5,380 nucleotides of DNA from an uncultured Micrococcus sp. (GCA_946222435.1 CAMIOJ010000168.1:1-5380); one strand, 5' to 3'. Positions 1-5,380 are shown, counted from the first letter of the stretch. Numbers and translations: made by a program. Notes: a model not told the origin generated them from the letters alone.

Positions 1-66
1 CTGCGGGTCTCCTCGGTGGGTCTCGGGCGGAAGCGACGGGCCGTCGTCGTGGTCCTGGGGGGACAC
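1..66 (-). CDS. Possible 5' end of a minus-strand gene at the left edge
   Basis: Reading the minus strand from a GTG at 66, 22 codons are open to the window edge, with strongly G/C-ending codons and a hydrophilic product (VSPQDHDDGPSLPPETHRGD and onward). A GAGGG lies two bases upstream, which is too close to be convincing. The other minus frames here give arginine-rich or less coding-like translations. The stretch is too short to identify and may simply be intergenic. Confidence 0.2.
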   Translation of the reverse strand, partial: MSPQDHDDGPSLPPETHRGDPQ

Positions 67-113
67 AGCCCTCGGCGAGGGCGCGCCGATGTGCTCCGGC
101 CCACAGCACGCTA

Positions 114-147
114 CCGGCCGGTGTCGTCCGAGGACGACACCGGCCGG
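114..147. terminator. Perfect 34-base palindrome, probable terminator of the transporter fusion
   Basis: Two 16-base arms, CCGGCCGGTGTCGTCC (114-129) and its exact reverse complement (132-147), are separated by GA, so the RNA would fold into a very stable hairpin with an effective loop of four bases. It lies 58 bases beyond the stop codon of the minus-strand fusion gene. In that direction no U-run follows, which is common in GC-rich actinobacteria. On the plus strand TTTCGTT (152-158) follows, so it could also stop transcription coming from the left, although no plus-strand gene end is visible in positions 1-113. Confidence 0.7.
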
Positions 148-179
148 CGGCGTTTCGTTCCGCGCGGGGCGGCACCGGT

Positions 180-196
180 GTGCGGGCCTCCCGCAC
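180..196 (-). terminator. Short stem-loop just after the fusion gene
   Basis: GTGCGGG (180-186), a CCT loop and CCCGCAC (190-196) form a seven-pair stem nine bases beyond the stop codon of the minus-strand gene. No U-run follows. It may assist the larger hairpin at 114-147 or protect the 3' end of the message. The rest of positions 67-205 shows no convincing gene. Confidence 0.4.
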
Positions 197-205
197 GGGG
201 GCGGA

Positions 206-2584
206 TCAGGCGTCGGTCACGGCGCCCTTCCGGTCCGCGACGGCGGGCACGACGTGCTCGGCCCAGTACGTGTCCACGGCCGCCGAGAGCTCCTCGCGGC
301 CACCGGAGTTCTCCAGCGTGGTCCAGCCGAGGGCGTCGTTGCGGTCCGTGTCCTGGGCGTCCGCGTCGATCTCCGCCCATGCCTGCTCACGGGTCAGCCC
401 GCGCTCGGCCATCAGGCGCTTCACACGGGCCTCCATGGCGGCCTCGACGACGATCACCTGGTCGAAGTCGCGGGCGGAGGAGGACTCGTCCAGCAGGGCG
501 AGGTCCACGACGAGCACCGCGTCCTCGCCGATGGCGGTGGCGCGTCGGTCGGCCTCGGCACGCACGTGCGGGCCGACGACCTCGTAGAGGCGGGTGCGTG
601 CGGAGGTGGACTCGGCGGTGAGGGTGTCGATCGCCGCCCAGTCCACGGAGCCGTCCAGGCGGACCATCTCCGCGCCGAACACCTCGCGCAGCTCGTCCAC
701 GGCGGGGTGGCCGGCGACCAGCAGCTCGTGCATGAGGTCGTCGTAGTCCACGACCACGGCACCGTGGCGGGCGAACTCCGAGGCGACCAGCGACTTGCCC
801 GAGGCCACCGCGCCGGACAGGCCGATGGTGACGGCCGCACGCTGCGCGATGGTCTTCTGCCGGTGCCAGGTGTTCGGAGTGTGGGTGTCGTACTCCGGCT
901 CGGTGCCCACCTCGTACTCCGGGCGGATGGTGTAGTCGTTGATGTCCACACCCTCCTCCTGGGCGCGGCGGTGGTACTCCTCGGCCGGCAGGACGGGCTT
1001 CCATTGACGGGTGCGCATCGGCTTCAGGGAGCCGGCGTCCTCGCGCAGCGCCCGGACGAGCAGGGCGGCCTGCAGGACCGTCAGGATCATGACCGGGAAG
1101 CCGATCACGATGATGACCTCCTGCAGCGCGTTGAGGCCGTTGTCCCCCGCGGTGGTCACGATCGCCGTGCAGACGGCGCCCACGGACAGGCCCCAGAAGA
1201 TGCGCTGGCGACGGGAGACGACGTCCTCCTGGCCGTTGGCCATGGCGTCCATCACGAGGGCCCCGGAGTCGATCGAGGTGACGAAGAAGATGACGATGAC
1301 CGCCAGGGCGAGGGCCGCCACCGGAAGGTAGAGCGGCATCTCCTGCAGGTACTGGAACAGGGCGGCCTGGACGTTGCCCTCCTCCACGATGGTCTTGGTC
1401 AGGGCGCCGCCCTGACCCGGGCCGCCGGCGGAGGCACGGTCCATGGACACGGCGGAGAAGCCGTAGACGCCCATCCAGACGACCACGAACGCGGTCGGCA
1501 GGCCGATGGTGGCGGCCACGAACTCGCGGACCGTGCGGCCCTTCGAGATCTTGGCGACGAACATGCCGGTGAACGGCGCCCAGGTGACCGTCCACGCCCA
1601 GTAGAAGACGGTCCAGTCGCCGGACCACTGGCCGCCGCCCATGGTGTCGTTGAACGTGGTCATCAGCGGGAGGGCGCCGACGTAGCGTCCGGCCGACTCG
1701 ATGATGCCGCGCACCACGTCCATAGAGGACGCGGCGAACATGAGGCAGAACAGCATCAGGGCGATCGCCATGACGATGTTGAGGTAGGACAGGCGCTTCA
1801 CGCCCCTGTCCAGACCTGCCAGCACGGAGGTGAGGGCTGCGGCGGTGATGACGGCCAGGATCAGGGCCTGGACCCAGCCGGCGACCGGGGTGCCGAACAC
1901 GTAGTTCATGCCCGCGTTGATCTGCAGGGCGCCCAGTCCGGTGGACACGCCCAAGCCGAACACGGTGGAGACGATCGCGACGACGTCGATGGCCTTGCCG
2001 ATCGGACCGTGGATGCGGTCGCCGAGGACCGGCTGGAACGCGGAGGACACACGCGGCGGCAGCTTGCGCTTGTACGTGAAGTAGCCGAAGGACAGGCCCG
2101 GCACCACGAGGATGGCCCACATGTGGACGCCGAAGTGGAAGTTGGCGAAGTTGATCGCCTGCAGGGCGGCCTGGTCCGTGAAGGGCTCGGTGCCCTCCAG
2201 CGGCGGGTTGGCGTAGTGGTTCATCGGCTCTGCGATGCCCCAGAACATGAGGACGGCACCCACGCCGGCGGCAAAGAGCATGCCGAACCACGCCAGGCCC
2301 GAGTACTCCGGGGTGGCGTCGTCGTCGCCGAGCTTCACGCGGCCGTAGCGACTGATCGCCAGGCCGAAGGCGAAGACCACGAGCAGGGTGGCCGAGGCGG
2401 TGTAGAACCAGCCGATGTCATAGCGCAACCAGTGGGCGATCGCGCCGAAGAAGGTCTGGACGGGGCCGGGGAAGAACCCCATGCCCACCGTGAACACGAT
2501 GATGGCCGCGGCGGCCGAGAAGAAGACCCCCGGCGAGGTGCGCAGCCCGAGGCGGTCGTGGAGACGCGACAGGAGTGAGTTCAT
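206..2584 (-). CDS. BCCT-family transporter with C-terminal dephospho-CoA kinase-like domain (fusion, 792 aa)
   Basis: Residues 1 to about 560 form a full BCCT (betaine/carnitine/choline) secondary transporter with about 12 membrane helices. Landmarks are the helix-3 segment FAAGVGAVLMFWG (104-116), HFGVHMW (150-156), the helix-8 signature WTVFYWAWTVTWAPF (324-338) and TSIDS (436-440), whose Thr-Ser pair matches the BetP Na2 sodium site. After a hydrophilic linker, residues 584-792 resemble CoaE: Walker A GAVASGKS (591-598), DYDDL (613-617), DLALLDE (694-700) and a C-terminal ENSGG (758-762). BCCT termini are cytoplasmic, so the P-loop domain should face the cytosol. The start at 2584 is chosen because the protein then begins like its paralogue (SRLHDRLGLRTSP against TRLHNSLGLRTNP); the frame stays open upstream to 3040, but that part is arginine- and proline-rich and has no membrane character. 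No Shine-Dalgarno motif precedes the ATG. No start codon lies near the domain junction, so the kinase-like part appears to be made only as a fusion. Solute import is likely; the substrate is unknown. Confidence 0.93.
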   Translation of the reverse strand: MNSLLSRLHDRLGLRTSPGVFFSAAAAIIVFTVGMGFFPGPVQTFFGAIAHWLRYDIGWFYTASATLLVVFAFGLAISRYGRVKLGDDDATPEYSGLAWFGMLFAAGVGAVLMFWGIAEPMNHYANPPLEGTEPFTDQAALQAINFANFHFGVHMWAILVVPGLSFGYFTYKRKLPPRVSSAFQPVLGDRIHGPIGKAIDVVAIVSTVFGLGVSTGLGALQINAGMNYVFGTPVAGWVQALILAVITAAALTSVLAGLDRGVKRLSYLNIVMAIALMLFCLMFAASSMDVVRGIIESAGRYVGALPLMTTFNDTMGGGQWSGDWTVFYWAWTVTWAPFTGMFVAKISKGRTVREFVAATIGLPTAFVVVWMGVYGFSAVSMDRASAGGPGQGGALTKTIVEEGNVQAALFQYLQEMPLYLPVAALALAVIVIFFVTSIDSGALVMDAMANGQEDVVSRRQRIFWGLSVGAVCTAIVTTAGDNGLNALQEVIIVIGFPVMILTVLQAALLVRALREDAGSLKPMRTRQWKPVLPAEEYHRRAQEEGVDINDYTIRPEYEVGTEPEYDTHTPNTWHRQKTIAQRAAVTIGLSGAVASGKSLVASEFARHGAVVVDYDDLMHELLVAGHPAVDELREVFGAEMVRLDGSVDWAAIDTLTAESTSARTRLYEVVGPHVRAEADRRATAIGEDAVLVVDLALLDESSSARDFDQVIVVEAAMEARVKRLMAERGLTREQAWAEIDADAQDTDRNDALGWTTLENSGGREELSAAVDTYWAEHVVPAVADRKGAVTDA
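209..835 (-). other. CoaE-like P-loop domain (residues 584-792 of the fusion protein)
   Basis: This domain of about 200 residues has the size and motif order of a whole dephospho-CoA kinase, the enzyme that phosphorylates the ribose 3'-hydroxyl of dephospho-CoA using ATP. It retains the Walker A loop (Lys597, Ser598), an acidic DYDD motif where CoaE has DAD, an FDQVIVV strand (707-713), RLMAERGLTREQA (723-735) and the final Asn-Ser-Gly (759-761). It departs from the family at several usually conserved places: the His-Pro motif reads Gly-Pro (671-672), Asp-x-Pro-Leu-Leu-x-Glu has Ala696 for Pro, and the Arg-Ile-x-x-Gln segment reads EIDADA (738-743). ATP binding is plausible; CoA-kinase activity is doubtful. 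The comparison is with CoaE sequences recalled from memory. Confidence 0.8.
2052..2084. repeat. 33-base exact repeat shared by the two BCCT genes (copy 1)
   Basis: A 33-base stretch is identical at 2052-2084 and 4703-4735 in the same orientation. It encodes the loop and helix end around the shared YFTYKRKLPPR motif. It reflects the common origin of the two transporter genes and strong protein constraint, and it is a possible site for recombination or mis-assembly. Confidence 0.85.
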
Positions 2585-2766
2585 GTGGAGGATACGAGTC
2601 GGCGGAACCCGGCGCGACCGGTCCAAAGGGCCTGCGTCCGGGTGCGGTGCGCTGTGGGCACGATCACGAACTCTACCCCCAGGATGTGATCGGGGACGCA
2701 CCGTCGCCGTAACGATGCCGACTCCCCAGCCCAGGCACAGCAACGCCCACCGCCTAGGATGTCCCC
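2585..2766. other. Divergent intergenic region between the transporter fusion and yigZ
   Basis: These 182 bases separate two divergent starts. They hold the yigZ TAGGAT box and two nested seven-base inverted repeats: CGATCAC/GTGATCG (2661-2667 and 2686-2692) and TGCGTCC/GGACGCA (2633-2639 and 2694-2700). On the minus strand a TAGAGT hexamer (2670-2675) lies inside the inner repeat and could be a -10 box giving a leader of about 80 bases; no good -35 accompanies it. A second candidate, TATCCT (2589-2594), is only four bases from the ATG of the fusion gene. No small gene is evident. Confidence 0.4.
2755..2760 (+). promoter_or_regulatory. TAGGAT -10 box for leaderless transcription of yigZ
   Basis: TAGGAT matches the actinobacterial TANNNT -10 pattern. 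Six bases separate it from the A of the yigZ ATG, so the expected first transcribed base is the start codon itself. The absence of a Shine-Dalgarno site fits a leaderless message. No TTGACA-like -35 box is visible 16-18 bases upstream, as is usual for this promoter type. Confidence 0.6.
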
Positions 2767-3462
2767 ATGCCCGAGACCTCCGCCGTCCGCTGCACCGTCC
2801 CCGCCGCACGGACCCGTTCCGAGGACGGCTGGGTGCACGTGGAGCTGGAGGTGAGACGCTCTCGCTTCCTCGGCTTCGTGGCCCGGGCGGACACCGAGGA
2901 GCAGGCACGGGAGATGATCGCGTCGCTGCGCCGCCGCTTCCACGACGCCCGCCACGTCTGCAGCGCCTTCGTGCTGGGCCCGGACCGCCGCCAGGCGCGC
3001 TCCAACGACGACGGCGAGCCGGCCGGGACGGCAGGCACACCCATGCTGGAGGCCCTCACGCAGCGGCAGACCGGCCCCTCAGACGCCCGCGACCTCACGG
3101 ACGTCTGCGCCGTGGTGGTCCGCTACTTCGGCGGGATCAAGCTCGGCGCCGGCGGCCTGGTCCGCGCCTACTCGGACGCCGTCAGCGCCACCCTGGACGC
3201 GGCGCCGCTGGTGGCCCGGTCCCGGATGGCGCTGTTCGAGGTGACGGCCCCGCACGCCGAGGCCGGCCGGTGGCAGCACGAGCTGGACTCCGCCGGGCAC
3301 CGCGTGCACGACGTCCGATATGAGGCGGCCGGCGCCGTGCTGTGCGTCGCGGTGCCCGACGCCGGCCCCCGGATCGAAGCGTTCGAGGCCGCCCTCGCCG
3401 CCGTGACCGCCGGGACCGGCACAGCGGTCCCGGTCGGCCACGACTGGGTGGACGAGGGCTGA
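2767..3462 (+). CDS. yigZ: YigZ/IMPACT (UPF0029) family protein, 231 aa
   Basis: This is a soluble protein of the YigZ/IMPACT family, named after a mammalian regulator of the eIF2-alpha kinase GCN2. Bacterial members such as E. coli YigZ are two-domain proteins of about 205 residues whose biochemical role is not firmly established. Family motifs are plain: RRSRFLG (30-36), FHDARHVCSAFVLGP (58-72), SNDDGEPAGTAG (79-90) and the hallmark VVRYFGGIKLGAGGLVRAY (117-135), followed by a C-terminal ferredoxin-like part (about 150-215, the DUF1949 region). The protein is somewhat long; part of the excess is a loop after TAG (about 95-113) and a start segment of about 28 residues before the first motif. 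The ATG at 2767 has no Shine-Dalgarno site, but a TAGGAT box ends six bases before it, so a leaderless transcript is likely. The gene diverges from the transporter fusion and runs tail-to-tail into the second transporter with only 15 bases between the stop codons. No functional link to the transporters is evident. Confidence 0.93.
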   Translation: MPETSAVRCTVPAARTRSEDGWVHVELEVRRSRFLGFVARADTEEQAREMIASLRRRFHDARHVCSAFVLGPDRRQARSNDDGEPAGTAGTPMLEALTQRQTGPSDARDLTDVCAVVVRYFGGIKLGAGGLVRAYSDAVSATLDAAPLVARSRMALFEVTAPHAEAGRWQHELDSAGHRVHDVRYEAAGAVLCVAVPDAGPRIEAFEAALAAVTAGTGTAVPVGHDWVDEG

Positions 3463-3477
3463 TCCCCCGCCGTCCGG

Positions 3478-5226
3478 TCAGCGTCCGGTCGGCGTCGGCG
3501 CGTCCGGTCGGCGGCGAGGAGTGCGGTCGTCCGCGCGCACGCCCTTGGGCTCCCAGTGGTCGTGCTCGGGCTCGGTGCCCGGCTCGTAGGCGGGACGCAT
3601 CGTGTACTCGGTGATGTCGTGCTCCTCCTCGCCGGCGCGGCGGTGGTACTCCTCGATCGGGATGACCGGCTTCCACTGGCGGGTGCGGACGGGGGCGAGG
3701 CCGCCGTAGTCCTCGCGGACGGCGCGGACCAGGCACATGGCCTGGACGAACATCATCAGCGTGACGGGCAGGCCGATCACCTTGATGACCTCCTGGAGCG
3801 CGGAGAGCGACTGCTCGCCGGTGGTCGTCAGCAGCACGGTGCAGACGAGTCCGATGGAGATCGCCCAGAACACGCGCTGACGGGTGGGACCTGCGTCGTC
3901 GTAGCCGGAGGCCATGGAGTCGATGACCAGGGCCGCCGAGTCGATGGAGGTGATGAAGAAGACGGTGATGCAGATCAGCGCCACCACGCCGGTGACCTCC
4001 ACCAGCGGGAAGTGGCCGAGGAACTGGAACAGGGAGCCGGGGATGTCCCCTTCCTCCACGATGGTCTCCACGAAGTTCGCCTCGCCAGCCAGCTCCATCT
4101 TGAAGGCGTTGACTCCCATGACGCCCAGCCAGATGAAGGTGAAGGCGGTGGGGAGCAGGAGCACGCCGAGCACGAACTGGCGGATGGTGCGGCCGCGGGA
4201 GATGCGGGCGATGAACATGCCGACGAACGGCGCCCAGGTGGCCGTCCACGCGAAGTAGAACACGGTCCAGTCGCCGGTCCAGTCTGACTCGCCCCAGGTG
4301 GTGTTGAAGAAGGTCAGCGCCGGGATCATGGCCAGGTACTGGCCGACGGACTCCACGGTCCCCTGGAAGGCTTGCGTGGTGGCGCCGAACATGAGGATGT
4401 AGATCAGCAGGGCGATGGCGATGCCGATGTTCATGTAGGACAGGCGCTTGACGCCCTTGTCCAGGCCCGCGATCACGGACACGAGGGCGACGGCGGTGAT
4501 GACCGCCAGGATGGCCGCCTGCACCCAGCCGGCCACCGGGACGCCGAACATGATGTTGGCGCCGCCGTTGATCTGCAGGGCACCCTGGCCCACGGAGACG
4601 GCGATGCCGAAGATGGTGGCCACCACGGCCAGGATGTCGATCGCCTTGCCGATCGGGCCGTGGATCTTCTCGCCCAGCAGCGGCTGGAAGGCGGAGGACA
4701 TGCGCGGCGGCAGCTTGCGCTTGTACGTGAAGTAGGCGAAGGCCAGCGCGGGCACGATGAAGATGCCCCACATGTGCAGGCCCAGGTGGAAGTTCGCGAT
4801 GCCCATGGCCTCGGAGGCCGCCTGCACAGACTCCGGCTCGGTGCCGTATCCGGGCGGGTCGGCGAAGTGGCTGATCGGCTCGGCGACTCCCCAGAACATG
4901 AGCGTGGCGCCCATGCCGGCGGCGAAGAGCATGCCGAACCAGGCCAGGCCGGAGTACTCGGGCGTCGCGTCGTCGTCGCCGAGCCTGAGCCGGCCGTAGC
5001 GGCTGAAGGCGATGCCGAACGCGAAGAGGATCATCCCGGTGATGGCCACGACGTAGAACCAGCCGAGGTTGCCGGCGATCCAGCCGGCGACCGAGCCGAA
5101 GCCGGACTGCATGGCGCCCGGGATGAGCACCATGAGGGCGGAGAAGACGACCACGATGGCCGCCGAGACGAAGAAGATCTGCGGGTTCGTCCGCAGGCCG
5201 AGGCTGTTGTGCAGTCTCGTGAGCAT
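3478..5226 (-). CDS. BCCT-family transporter, 582 aa
   Basis: This is a complete BCCT secondary transporter of normal family length, predicted to span the membrane 12 times and to import a quaternary-ammonium or similar compatible solute with sodium. Visible motifs are FAAGMGATLMFWG (101-113), HLGLHMW (147-153), WTVFYFAWTATWAPF (320-334) and TSIDS (426-430), the last matching the Na2 site of BetP. Compared with BetP from memory, the cage Trp189 and Tyr197 correspond to Leu148 and Phe156, and Trp374 to Thr328, so betaine specificity should not be assumed. The C-terminus (561-582) is short and rich in Arg and Pro; the last codons contain three CGTCCGGTC repeats (3471-3509, plus-strand reading). 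Start: the ATG at 5226 is preceded by GGAAGGG five bases upstream, a fair Shine-Dalgarno site. It is a close paralogue of the gene at 206-2584, similar along its whole length as far as the TEPE motif near 551-554, and lacks the kinase-like domain. Confidence 0.95.
   Translation of the reverse strand: MLTRLHNSLGLRTNPQIFFVSAAIVVVFSALMVLIPGAMQSGFGSVAGWIAGNLGWFYVVAITGMILFAFGIAFSRYGRLRLGDDDATPEYSGLAWFGMLFAAGMGATLMFWGVAEPISHFADPPGYGTEPESVQAASEAMGIANFHLGLHMWGIFIVPALAFAYFTYKRKLPPRMSSAFQPLLGEKIHGPIGKAIDILAVVATIFGIAVSVGQGALQINGGANIMFGVPVAGWVQAAILAVITAVALVSVIAGLDKGVKRLSYMNIGIAIALLIYILMFGATTQAFQGTVESVGQYLAMIPALTFFNTTWGESDWTGDWTVFYFAWTATWAPFVGMFIARISRGRTIRQFVLGVLLLPTAFTFIWLGVMGVNAFKMELAGEANFVETIVEEGDIPGSLFQFLGHFPLVEVTGVVALICITVFFITSIDSAALVIDSMASGYDDAGPTRQRVFWAISIGLVCTVLLTTTGEQSLSALQEVIKVIGLPVTLMMFVQAMCLVRAVREDYGGLAPVRTRQWKPVIPIEEYHRRAGEEEHDITEYTMRPAYEPGTEPEHDHWEPKGVRADDRTPRRRPDAPTPTGR
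4703..4735. repeat. 33-base exact repeat shared by the two BCCT genes (copy 2)
   Basis: This is the second copy of the repeat at 2052-2084, in the same orientation about 2.65 kb away. Recombination between the copies would delete yigZ and produce a hybrid transporter. Confidence 0.85.
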
Positions 5227-5231
5227 GGGGA

Positions 5232-5238
5232 CCCTTCC
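5232..5238 (-). promoter_or_regulatory. Ribosome binding site of the second BCCT gene
   Basis: GGAAGGG on the minus strand ends five bases before the ATG at 5226. It supports that start over any upstream extension. The first BCCT gene has no comparable site. Confidence 0.65.
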
Positions 5239-5260
5239 GAGGTGGGGGATGACAGGCGAA

Positions 5261-5301
5261 GCTGTGCAAGAACGCGCTCCACGGTAGGGGGATGCTGTGC
5301 A
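5261..5301. repeat. GCTGTGCA direct repeat around the second BCCT promoter
   Basis: GCTGTGCA occurs at 5261-5268 and 5294-5301, start to start 33 bases, close to three helical turns. The second copy is between the -35 and -10 boxes and the first just downstream of the expected transcription start, positions suited to a repressor. An eight-base inverted repeat, AGGCGAAG (5254-5261) and CTTCGCCT (5312-5319), frames the same region. A binding protein is not known, and chance is possible. Confidence 0.3.
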
Positions 5302-5309
5302 CGCCTCAA
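5281..5309 (-). promoter_or_regulatory. Sigma-70-like promoter of the second BCCT gene
   Basis: On the minus strand TTGAGG (5304-5309) and TACCGT (5281-5286) are separated by exactly 17 bases, the best -35/-10 pair in the window. Transcription would start near 5274, giving a leader of about 48 bases that contains the GGAAGGG ribosome site at 5232-5238. GCTGTGCA repeats lie at 5261-5268 and 5294-5301, the latter inside the -35/-10 spacer. Confidence 0.55.
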
Positions 5310-5362
5310 CCCTTCGCCTCCGGCCCCAGGCACGAGATCGTCCCCTGCCACCTCCCTGTTCC

Positions 5363-5368
5363 TAGGAT
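5363..5368 (+). promoter_or_regulatory. TAGGAT -10 box before the right-edge gene
   Basis: The same TAGGAT hexamer sits seven bases before the ATG at 5376. The shared block is longer, CCTAGGATG (5361-5369 here and 2753-2761 before yigZ). The spacing predicts a start of transcription at or next to the start codon. No clear -35 box is seen. Confidence 0.5.
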
Positions 5369-5375
5369 GGAGGAC

Positions 5376-5380
5376 ATGTC
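5376..5380 (+). CDS. Start of a gene running off the right edge (only two codons begun)
   Basis: An ATG at 5376 is the likely start of a plus-strand gene that leaves the window. The support is purely positional: TAGGAT at 5363-5368 lies seven bases before it, the same arrangement as in front of yigZ. A GGAGG (5369-5373) also precedes it, but at two bases it is too close for a normal ribosome site to this ATG. An in-frame ATG at 5367 is an alternative start but overlaps the presumed promoter box. Nothing can be said about the product. Confidence 0.5.

Noticed and set aside
206..835. A separate coaE gene overlapping the transporter end
   Set aside because: No ATG, GTG or TTG in the correct frame lies near the start of the domain, and no ribosome site is seen, so an independent start is not supported.
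387..2291. Open minus-strand frame of 634 codons inside the fusion gene
   Set aside because: It is a shifted reading of the real transporter-kinase frame, with an Arg/Gly/His-rich composition and no motifs.
89..2578. Open plus-strand frame of 829 codons opposite the transporter fusion
   Set aside because: The translation is rich in Gly, Asp, His, Arg and Val with no recognisable domain. It mirrors the codon bias of the real minus-strand gene, a common effect in GC-rich DNA.
2585..3040. N-terminal extension of the fusion protein up to a start at 3040
   Set aside because: The added 152 residues are Arg/Pro/Gly-rich, overlap the well-supported yigZ gene on the other strand, and are absent from the paralogue, whose start aligns with the ATG at 2584.
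3182..5302. Open minus-strand frame of 706 codons overlapping the second transporter
   Set aside because: It is an out-of-frame reading of the BCCT gene, full of Arg, His and Pro and without membrane segments.
1..5380. CRISPR array, tRNA or rRNA genes, insertion sequences, phage or toxin modules
   Set aside because: No regularly spaced repeats, cloverleaf-like segments, transposase motifs or compositional breaks were seen. All three complete genes share the same GC-rich codon use.

Overview
This is a GC-rich window with strongly G/C-ending codons and TANNNT-type promoter boxes placed right at start codons. That points to a high-GC actinobacterium. A member of the Micrococcaceae (Micrococcus, Kocuria, Arthrobacter and relatives) is my best guess, but no rRNA or other marker is present to prove it.

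Layout, left to right: (1) positions 1-205 hold the 3' flank of the first transporter gene, with two stem-loops (180-196 and a perfect 34-base palindrome at 114-147), and possibly the start of another minus-strand gene at the left edge. (2) 206-2584, minus strand, is one uninterrupted gene for a 792-residue protein: a complete 12-helix BCCT-family transporter joined at its cytoplasmic C-terminus to a P-loop domain resembling dephospho-CoA kinase (CoaE). (3) 2585-2766 is a 182-base divergent intergenic region. (4) 2767-3462, plus strand, is a YigZ/IMPACT-family gene that appears to be transcribed without a leader. (5) 3478-5226, minus strand, is a second, ordinary BCCT transporter, a clear paralogue of the first but without the kinase-like domain. 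(6) 5227-5375 is a second divergent region, with a recognisable promoter for the second transporter and a TAGGAT box directly before a plus-strand start codon at 5376 whose gene runs off the window.

The two transporters most likely import compatible solutes or related quaternary-ammonium or zwitterionic compounds with sodium. Both keep the family's sodium-site residues and the conserved W-T-V-F-Y core of helix 8, but both have changed several residues of the aromatic cage that binds betaine in BetP, so the substrate cannot be named. yigZ sits between them in the opposite direction and is probably unrelated in function. The most unusual element is the fusion: a nucleotide-binding kinase-like domain occupies the position where BetP carries its osmosensory C-terminal tail, and it has lost several residues typical of active CoaE enzymes. 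It may be a regulatory or otherwise repurposed domain.
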